Source: Seminavis robusta
Taxonomy: Eukaryota; Bacillariophyta; Bacillariophyceae; Naviculales; Naviculaceae
Direction of reading: 5' to 3'
Length of the DNA stretch: 64,000 bases
Assembly: GCA_903772945.1 (NCBI GenBank)
Contig: CAICTM010000025.1
Span: 116,232 to 180,231, forward strand
A program made the position numbers and the translations under genes. Numbering within the stretch: position 1 is the first letter of the stretch; the number at the start of each line of letters is the position of its first letter. Below the pieces are notes generated by a model. It did not search any database. It had not been told where the DNA came from and saw only the letters and a program-made list of their open reading frames with translations. Positions 54,252 to 62,225 of the stretch are shown here, in pieces.

Positions 54252-55205
54252 ATGAAGTCTCATGCCACCACTTTTCGATTGGCTTTCGCTCTGAGTCTTC
54301 TATTTATTTCCTCGTCGGCATTTCAAGTCTTCCCAAACTATAACTTCAATGGAAAGAAACATAGTTCAGTGTACCAAAGCAGCCTTCAGGTGGGTGACCA
54401 CTACGACGACGATGAAGCACTAGCAGAATTAGATGGAATAAAAGCCGATATCGATGATTTTAGCCGTGACGACGAGTTTCAAAAACGAGCCAATCGATGG
54501 ATCCTCCTGGTTGACGATGAAGCATCAATTCGCAAGAGTGTAGGTCAATTGCTCTTTGACCGAGGCTTTCAAGTTACGGCATGTGCCGATGCCCCCACAG
54601 CACTCCAAGTCGCCAAGGAACGCCGAGATGACATGGGCAATTCCCGTCTTCCGGATGTCATTGTTAGTGACATTCGCATGCCGGATATGGATGGGCTGGA
54701 GTTCTTGCAAGTCCTGCGGCAAGATGATCGGCTACAAGCCATTCCTGTGGTGTTGTTGACGGCCAAGGGGATGGTACAGGACCGAATTGCTGGATACAAT
54801 GCCGGAGCAGATATCTACCTACCCAAACCGTTTGATCCCGAAGAGTTGCTATCCATCTGTGATGGCCTCATCGCGCAGTATGAAATTCTCAATGGTGCAG
54901 ACATTGAAATGGACGATCTCCGCCAAGATTTAGACGAGATCAAATACATGCTTTTGGAAAAGGGCGGAGGGGGTGTTGGCAATGGCTGGGTCGATGAAGG
55001 CACCAATGTCTTTCTGGCGCCGGATGAGAGAGAAGTCTTGGAGCTGCTCTGTCAGGGCCTAAGGAATCAAGAGATCGCGGACAAGACTTTTCTCTCCAAA
55101 CGACGAGTGGAACAGCTATTGACCAACATGTATCGAAAGGTCAACGTGAAAAACAGAACCGAGCTAGTAAGGTGGGCAGTGTCCAGTGGCAATGTGAAGA
55201 TATAG
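54252..55205 (+). CDS. Plastid-targeted NarL/LuxR-type response regulator
   Basis: 317 residues; the ATG at 54252 is used because the frame upstream starts with TTG. Residues 1-23 are a signal peptide ending SSSAF, an ASAF-type plastid site. The receiver domain (82-205) keeps all key residues: the acidic pair Asp88-Asp89, the phospho-accepting Asp140 in VSDIRMPDMDG, Thr170 in LLTAKG and Lys192 in LPKPF. A linker holds a coiled segment, then a LuxR-type helix-turn-helix (about 252-312) with LAPDEREVLELLCQG, NQEIADKTFLSKRRVEQLLTNMYRK. Such regulators (ycf29 type) are plastid-encoded in some red-lineage algae. A role in plastid transcription is inferred. No intron. Confidence 0.88.
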   Translation: MKSHATTFRLAFALSLLFISSSAFQVFPNYNFNGKKHSSVYQSSLQVGDHYDDDEALAELDGIKADIDDFSRDDEFQKRANRWILLVDDEASIRKSVGQLLFDRGFQVTACADAPTALQVAKERRDDMGNSRLPDVIVSDIRMPDMDGLEFLQVLRQDDRLQAIPVVLLTAKGMVQDRIAGYNAGADIYLPKPFDPEELLSICDGLIAQYEILNGADIEMDDLRQDLDEIKYMLLEKGGGGVGNGWVDEGTNVFLAPDEREVLELLCQGLRNQEIADKTFLSKRRVEQLLTNMYRKVNVKNRTELVRWAVSSGNVKI

Positions 55206-55747
55206 CAGAGCTGCCGGTGCATTTTATTTGAAATGAATGGGATTATTTGCGACAGCCAAGCGCTTTAGAGGAGCAGGGTCTTCGTGATGGAAGCCGCATA
55301 CCTGTTTGAGTGGCATCTTGCGCTGTCAAAAGAGCAACAAAATGTGTGCTGACAGTACGCATGTAAGCACAAAACGGGTTCGACCAGAAGCGCTACAACG
55401 TCCACGTTCAAGGCGTTCCAGTGTTTTTGTGCCATTCAATGTTCGCAGGGCCTGAGTTGGAGGAACCTGCACCTTCTTGCGGCACACGGTACTGTAGTAG
55501 GTGCCGGTACTCGTACTCCAGTAATCATCTAGCTAGAGCACATTGACAAATAAAATAAAGCTCCCTGTACAGAAATATCGTCCTTCACAACCATCACATC
55601 CCGATTGATTTGAGGGATTGGAGATTGAATGCACAATCGAAGGATTGCCAATCGACTACTGGTATCATCGAACTGCTTTCGAATAGTGGCTCAACATTTT
55701 GACTGTGGTGCTTTCTTCTTGTCGGAGTTTAACTCTTCTTGCGTAGG
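55206..55747. other. Convergent intergenic region
   Basis: This gap lies between the 3' ends of the response regulator and the MYND gene. GTACCGGTAC-like words lie near 55485-55520. No gene was seen. Confidence 0.45.
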
Positions 55748-56627
55748 TTATGCGTCATGCTCCACCAAATTCCTCATAAACCTCCATTGCATTCCTTCCC
55801 CCAAGGTGGAAATCAGAGCCTCGCGGTACTCTTCAACTGGAATCTCCACCAAGTTTTCAGGTTTAATGCACTTGACCCCATCATATCCATCCACTGTCAC
55901 AAGATGCCGTCCATGTTGCAAGCCATTCTCACAGACCAGGCCCAACTTCCCGTTCATTGCAGAGCCAGAAGGGCTGGTGAGGCCACGGAGGATTACCCAG
56001 GCATGAGCTCTGATTACTGGTACATCATTGTCGTTGCAGGATGTGCCTTGTTTGCTGTCCTGATGAGCTCTTACAGTACCTTCCAGCGCTGCAGCTTGTG
56101 ATTCAAAGAACTCGGAGATACTGGCTGGTCCATCTTTTGAAAGACTCCTATAGAGCGCCGATGCTTCCAGCAGCTGTTGTGGTGTGCGGTTTTTGACCAT
56201 ATTTTTAAACTTCTTTGAAATGTCATAAACTCGATTAGAGAGAACCTGTGCTTGAATACATGTCATTTTGATGATCATGCCAGGATTTGTAGTTTCTCTT
56301 TTCTTCATCGATTCAAGTGCCACCTTTGTGACTCGAATGAGTATGTCATCGTGGTGAAACCAATTTGGTACTTGTGACTCTCTTCCTTCACCATGATGTG
56401 CATCCATGTAATGTTCACAGATATCAAAGACACACCTCGACCAGTTCCACATCTCCTTCTCAAGACTCCTCAGATCCACAAAGTAGCCATCGATGTAATT
56501 GTCCGTCAATGCAACCAGGGCACGGCGCTTGAGTCCTTCCTGGGTGATTGAAATGAATTCCTGCTCCATTCCTGAAACGTAAAAGCATTGGCCAAGGTTT
56601 AAATATGCTTCTGGCCGTCTTGTATCA

Positions 56628-56646
56628 AGCTTTTGAGCTTTACGAA
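56628..56646. repeat. Target-site duplication, left copy
   Basis: The 19-bp sequence agcttttgagctttacgaa is identical to 59508-59526. Confidence 0.93.
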
Positions 56647-59507
56647 GGGGTTTAAATTACTCATTTAGCTTAACAAGCTATTGGTCACGGAGTGACTTTA
56701 TTGACGCGGGCAAGTGGTGGGGTAGATCCCCACCTAGCTGAGTCGTCATCTACTTGTTTGCCCAATCAACATGACCTCATCCACTGGCCCAACGTGGAGC
56801 CAGCACCAAGTAGACAGATGCCCTGGGTAGGGGGGTGAGCACATTGATAGGAAACCTGCAGCGCAAAACCTGGGTTACAGGGGCTTACACAGGATTTTGT
56901 CGGTATTGAAACCATTATCACCAAATGGGCCGTGAGGACCAGATAGATTGCCAGACCAAAGAGTGCTCGCCAGTAAGTGTGTCTGGGTGATCAGGTCCCA
57001 AGCTGTGGCAAGTGCCTTGGCATGCAAGGCAAGATGCCAGCAGAGCCCGTAGGAGGTGGTACTCCTCAGGCTGGACCAGAGCAGGGTGTAACCCATCCAA
57101 TGCACAAAAATTGTTAGATAGAGGCCAACAAGCAGGCAGAAGATGGGGTCAAATGACACACTGGCAGTCTGTGGTTCCCAGGAGGTAGGCACAGTTGCTG
57201 CTGGAGTGTTGTGGGCTGTTCGAGGGGTTGTTGAGTCAATAGGAGGAGGATAAGGGGGCACTGGGAGTGGGCTGGTGCCAGGGGCAGGAGGGGAGATCCT
57301 GTTGGTGTTGGAGTGTTGTTGTAGGAGTTGGGATGTAGCATGGTTGATGGTGTGTTGTAGGATAGAGGCGTGCCTGTGTTCAAGGGTGAGAACAAAGGCA
57401 TCCCCTGATAGGGTAGGGTGTGATTCGGAAGGGTGTGATCCTAAGATGGCTGCATGCTCTAGGAGCTGTTGGTGATCATCTGGGGAGTGGTGTTTGTAGT
57501 CTGCGAGGATGGGTGGATGTGGTTGGTTGTGAAGTGTGGGAGTGGGGGAATGTCTGGAGGACTTGGGTTTGAGTGGAGTTGTGGGTAGACATGGGGAATT
57601 CATGGTGGGTGGTAGGTGGGTTGGTGGGAGAGTTGTGTATCCTGGAGTGTTGACTGTAGTGTCGTTGCTTCAACGCAAGCAATGGAGGTTGCTTGTGAGG
57701 TGGCGAGAGGATTGATGTAGAGGGGTTTATTCAAGGGGCAATGCACTGAGGCACTGGTAATCAAGGGTTATATCAAGTTGTTGGGTTGTTGTTGCCACTG
57801 GATCAAAGGCTGTGGCCAAGTCTGGTCCAGGTATACCACTGCCTGCAGGAGAAGATGGTATCAGAGCCGAAGGCTGTTAGGGATTCTTTCAGGGAAAACT
57901 GGAGAAGTCACGCTATAGCCAGTAGAGGCAGTGGTGGGGAATCAAGGGGTGTTGTTGGTTGATGGGTCTGTGTTTCTGTATGACACTGTGTTGTCTCAAA
58001 GGCTGGTACTCAATCTGTTGTAGTGACCGATGCAACAGAGAGTCAAGCCAAGATGTGGAGAGGGTACTCGATTCAGGTGGAACTGTGGGAAGTCACTGGA
58101 GAGTCACTCAACAATCAATGAGAGAGAGAAAGAGTCAGTTATGTATTAATATCTATGCCACGCCACGCTGCAGGTCTGTCTGGGGCTCAATCCTTTGGAG
58201 TTCCTTAAGCTCAGTAGGAGGGGCAGGGGCAGGAGCAGAGAGGTGGCTGTTTCAATGAAGGTGTTGCACAATCTAGCCAGATACGCTAGAGGGGCAACTT
58301 TTGTGGTTTGTTCTTGTGGGGGTGAGATCCTTTGGAGAGGAGCTGTGTATCTCACGGAGGGGCTGTCGAACGATGAGAGTGCAGCCAAGCCTGGTGATAA
58401 AGTCTGAGGAGGACGACTGGCTGCCGTGGGCTATATGCAGCCGGTGTACTCTTGAACTCAAGTCCTTACAGGAACTCTGTTGTTGTTTGTTGTTCCTCTG
58501 GGAGAGGAGTTAGATATCAATGTAGGAGTGGTAACAGTAGCAGGTGTGGATCAGTCAATCAGTCTGTATAGGGATAGGACTGGTTGGATCAGTAGGATCA
58601 AGTTCCAACAAGAACGTCAGGGGAAACCCAGAGTGGCCGGTGAGAAAGTAAGAAATACAGCTGTGTTTCTGTTCTCGGCGGTCACTGCAGGTATCTCATG
58701 AAGTCTTTCTTGATGGGAGGAGGCTGTCGTTCGATCCGTACGGAGGAAGAGGTACGGTCGCGGGAGGTACGGAGGTACGTTCGCGGGAAGATCGATCGAT
58801 TCACTGAGGAGCGAGTCTTGGATTCGATTCGATAAATTTCGATTCGATTCGATTCGCGTGTTGGTGAGTCAGTTACCTTAGGGGTAAGGTTAACCGGAGC
58901 CTGTTGTTGTTGGGGAAGAAGATCGTTCGATCGTACGAAAAAGAGGATTGACAATGGGATTTCTTGGGCCGTCCGTAGGAAGAGCAATGTCAGTTCACTG
59001 CAGAGTATGGAGGAAACTTGCACTGCTGGGTCTACTGAAAGCCGGTGACTTCTTCTTGTGTTCAAATTCTTCCAACTTGGCCGTCGGCGGTTGAGAATAG
59101 AAAACCCGCCCGATCTCGTAGGATTTCAATTGGGATGGCTTTCTAATCTGAACCGGAGAAGGCCGCTTTGATAGTCGCTTGATAGAGGAGGTGTGCTTGA
59201 TAGGAGATAGGAGGTATCGATCCTTTCGGCTTGAATAGGTTGTAAAGAGAGGGAAAAAGGGGTGTATGTTTTCCGTGATGACATTGAGTTGAATCCTATA
59301 GTAAAACAGTACTCTTCAACAAGATAACAGAAAACAGGCTTCCTGAGGTCCTTTCGCTTCGTTTCAATGCTTCTAATGGTGCTAATAGGTAGTGTAATGG
59401 TATAGGTATGACCGATTGGTTGTGTTTGTTGCTATCAGTGTTGTTGTTCTTAGTGACAGATTCAGAGGGGAAGCTCCTCGATTCGATTCGGCTTCCCGTG
59501 AAAAAGT
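56647..59507. mobile_element. 2.86-kb insertion in the MYND gene
   Basis: The borders are set by the 19-bp duplication. The ends lack inverted or direct terminal repeats. From about 56880 to 58300 the plus strand is strongly rich in G and T. A 13-nt match to an initiator-Met primer-binding site (tggtatcagagcc) is at 57856-57868. The part near 59050-59200 carries, on the minus strand, a diverged copy of an exon-like module also found in both inverted-repeat arms. A Pro/Thr-rich minus frame at 56875-57603 (242 codons) has a hydrophobic end but no recognised domain. A long target duplication with no terminal repeats fits a non-LTR element or a composite better than a simple LTR insertion. Confidence 0.72.
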
Positions 59508-59526
59508 AGCTTTTGAGCTTTACGAA
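59508..59526. repeat. Target-site duplication, right copy
   Basis: Identical to 56628-56646. Confidence 0.93.
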
Positions 59527-60039
59527 ACTTCTTCTTGGCACCTGCATAGTCACCAGAATTCACCTTCTTCAGTCCAGCCACCAATAATGCATCATATCTA
59601 GACCTCACTTGGTTCGCCTGATTGTCAAGCTTCGAGCGACACTGATGTTTATCATCATCATATGTCGTTGCTTGTCCCTTAGTTTCATGCCATTCTTTGT
59701 GTTTTGGCCAGGCTTGCTTGTAACACGTATTGGAACAAAAGAGAGCTGGAACAAAGCCAGCATCTTTGCACTTTCTGCATTGCAATTTAAATGGCTTGTT
59801 GGCTGGCTCTTCCTTCTTGCAGCCGCAACAAACCCTTCTTGCTTTCAGATCTGGTGGCCGCTCCTCCTTGAGTTCTTCGGAGAATTCATCCATACTTGAA
59901 CAGTATTGGTAAACCATATGTTTCTAATAAGTAGCATGTCTACCAACCAAGGGGTCAGGAGAGGACAAAGCAAGGCATTGGAGTGTCCAGCCTTTCATGC
60001 GATAGCATTGGCTTCAGATGAATTCTCAGGTTCGCGCTC

Positions 60040-61359
60040 GAAATTACGTCTTCTGAGACGACGCTCCTTTAGGTTACCCCCTCAGTTGCACTCTGAAATC
60101 GATTCGCTCGCGTTTACTGTGTAATTTAGTGTACCCACACTTCAGTTGCAGAATCAACGGTCATGTGTATTGTTAAGTAACGAGTTCCCTTTCGAAAGAT
60201 TTAGATCGATTCGTGGATAAAAGAAGCGTTGAAGTTACTAAGGTTAAGGATAAACTGATTGCCTGCACATGTACCGGTACCGTAAGTTAGGACGAGGTAA
60301 GCCAATTATCAAGTCTATTGTTGAAGGTGCAGCACTGACTTCTCTCCTTCATTGAATTGCTATGGCAAACAGGAGAGAAATCCAAGCTCGGCCGACAAGA
60401 ATGGTGTTGGAACGATCAATCGAATGGATCGCAATGAGGTAAGCATATTATCAAGAGTGTTAATTGAAGGTACAGCGCTGACTTCTCTCCCTCATTCAAT
60501 TCCTATGGTAAACAGGAGAGAATTCCGAGCTCGGCCATCAACAGGTGAGTTGGTTTTAATTATTCGAATCGATCGATCGCACCTCTATTATTATCCAAGC
60601 CTCACTCAAGCCGTCCTTCTCTGGTGCAGATTCGAAAGCCATCCCTCATTGAATCCTATGGACAGTGGGATGGCAGTCAGTTCTCGGCCCATGACGGCCA
60701 AGTTGGTGCAATTTGAAAAACAATGGTAAGTCTCCGGTCGTCTGCAGTTGAGCACAGAAAACAAAACTCATATCTATTTGTTGTTTTCTCTGCTGTACTG
60801 CTGACGGCCGATGAATTACCATTGTCGCGGTCCAATGAACGATTGATCGCTCCGAATAACACGAGGAAGAAGAGGCTACCGCTGCTGAGGTATGTGTACG
60901 GAGGAAACTGTTAACTCCAGCCCTACCAACAGCATGAACGGATCGTCGTCGACTCATTGAAAGGGAACAGGAGCAAGGCTAGCTACTCGACAACACACAA
61001 GAGAGTGGATCCTCCTACCAGATTCATCCCTTCTTGTTATTTCCTACTGTTTTGGTGGTGATTCCTGTGTCGGTACCCATTTTCCTGTATGCGCAAATCA
61101 AGTACTGTTGCCACTAGCTATACGGCAGCTGGCTACAATGGCTGGATTGACAATATTCCGCTGTGCGTGTATTCGTCATAAGGATCCAATGCGAGGTAAC
61201 CGAGTCCAGCGAGCAAAGTCGAACCTGCGTGTGTTCGGTACTGTTGCCACTGTCACAGATCGATGTAACTCTACGGTAACTGGCTACAATGGCTGGATTG
61301 AGAATATTCGGTTGTGCATGTATTCGTCATAAGGATCCAATGCGAGGTACCGGTAACCG
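60040..61359. repeat. Right arm of the large inverted repeat
   Basis: This is the reverse complement of about 44781-46226 with scattered differences. From left to right it holds the TTCGAAAGATTTAGATCGATTCGTGG part, two copies of the GAGAGAAWTCC module (about 60300-60437 and 60455-60545), a block with AGTTCTCGGCCCATGAC, the AACTCCAGCC...AGCATGAACG part, and two satellite-B units. On the plus strand exon-like stretches are bounded by CAG and GTAAGC, GTGAGT, GTAAGT or GTATGT at 60437, 60543, 60728 and 60890. Confidence 0.85.
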
Positions 61360-61360
61360 T

Positions 61361-61535
61361 TGTTGGGGATTCGCGATTAGGGATTCAACCTGTACCTCTG
61401 TACTAGAATTTGATGCCAGTAGCAAAAGCTGGTAACCCACCCACTTTTTCAGTAGTATCTCAATAGACAACAGTAACAACTAAGAGAGCTTAGAGCAACT
61501 AACATACTACTGAAAAAGGCTGCTATCGAATAGCA
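61361..61535 (+). mobile_element. 5' LTR of a Copia-type retrotransposon
   Basis: It starts TGTTGGGG and ends in GCA, 175 bp. The left border is supported because homology to satellite B stops at 61359, just before it. A TGG for a primer-binding site follows at 61537. The right border is less sure, as the second LTR is outside the window. Confidence 0.6.
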
Positions 61536-62225
61536 GTGGTCTACTATCGAGTCGAAGAGGAGCCTATCGAAGCAACGAACTGTAGCACGAAGAATCGGCC
61601 GACGCCGAACGCGACGCGAGTACAAGACCGCCGGCGGAATCGTCGTGCACAAGACCAAGCCTGTCGAAGCATCGACAGCAACAGCAAGGAGCCTGTCAAC
61701 GACAGCAACAAGAGAAGCCCTTCAGAGCGACTGGAGGCAACGCGACGACGCAGCGAGAGCAACGACGCGACAGTGAAGGATCCGAGGACGGATTCGAAGA
61801 ACAAGATCGGACGACCGAGGATCGGCGTGCCGAGAGGAGACTGCATCCAAGCCGCACGACGGGAGTTTCGTCAGCAGCAGCAAGAGTTCGTCGGTAGAAT
61901 CCACAAGGATTACCGGCAGGAAACCAACAACAAGCGCGAAAGCCACAGTGCCAGCGCATGGGCCAAAGGACGGGCACCCAACAAGGAATCAACAATACAA
62001 AGAAACGGGTTTGGAGTGGCAACGACCGCACAGTGTGTGAAGCAATCGTGCCCTCCTTGCAAGATCTTTAGTACATAGATTTAACACTCCCTAGCCAGGA
62101 GTATAAATTGCAGTTATCGCCCCATAGCCAAAAGACGAATAAGTAGTCGGACGAGACCTTAAATTAAAGAGCTAGTCAATCAAAAAACAACGAATTGAAA
62201 TAGTCCACCTACCGTAGCATAGAAA
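61536..62225 (+). other. Retrotransposon leader with a long open frame lacking ATG
   Basis: This 690-bp leader lies between LTR and gag. A frame from 61536 to 62078 is open for 180 codons but begins with GTG; its product would be rich in Arg, Ser, Asn and Gln, ending with QCVKQSCPPCKIF. It may be a packaging leader or chance. Confidence 0.45.

Larger units (their letters stand above)
55748..59917 (-). pseudogene. MYND zinc-finger/TPR gene split by a 2.86-kb insertion
   Basis: Two coding pieces on the minus strand, 59917-59508 and 56627-55748, belong to one frame: together they make 430 codons including the stop, with no frame change. The first piece has a MYND-type Cys cluster (CCGCKKEE, CRKCKDAGFVPALFCSNTCYKQAWPKHKEWH, about residues 29-78) and the start of a TPR helix; the second continues the TPR (RPEAYLNLGQCFY), then a helical part and a C-terminal domain with LGLVCENGLQHGRHLVTVDGYDGVKCIKPENL. 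At the junction the insertion 56647-59507 is flanked by a 19-bp duplication and brings a stop codon soon after the break. MYND domains bind proline-rich peptides. The allele is probably non-functional, unless the insert is spliced out; I saw no GT at the break. Confidence 0.85.

Noticed and set aside
56875-57603. Minus-strand frame of 242 codons in the MYND insert as a gene
   Set aside because: Pro/Thr/Ser/His-rich composition follows from the C/A-rich strand; the hydrophobic end is not enough to call a protein. Mentioned under the insert only.
57856-57868. Primer-binding-site word as proof of an LTR retrotransposon
   Set aside because: No matching LTRs flank it inside the insert, and the 19-bp target duplication argues against LTR integration. 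Kept as a clue only.
44781-61359. The inverted arms as ends of one giant transposon (Maverick-like)
   Set aside because: The enclosed genes are ordinary host genes and no capsid, polymerase or integrase gene lies between the arms.
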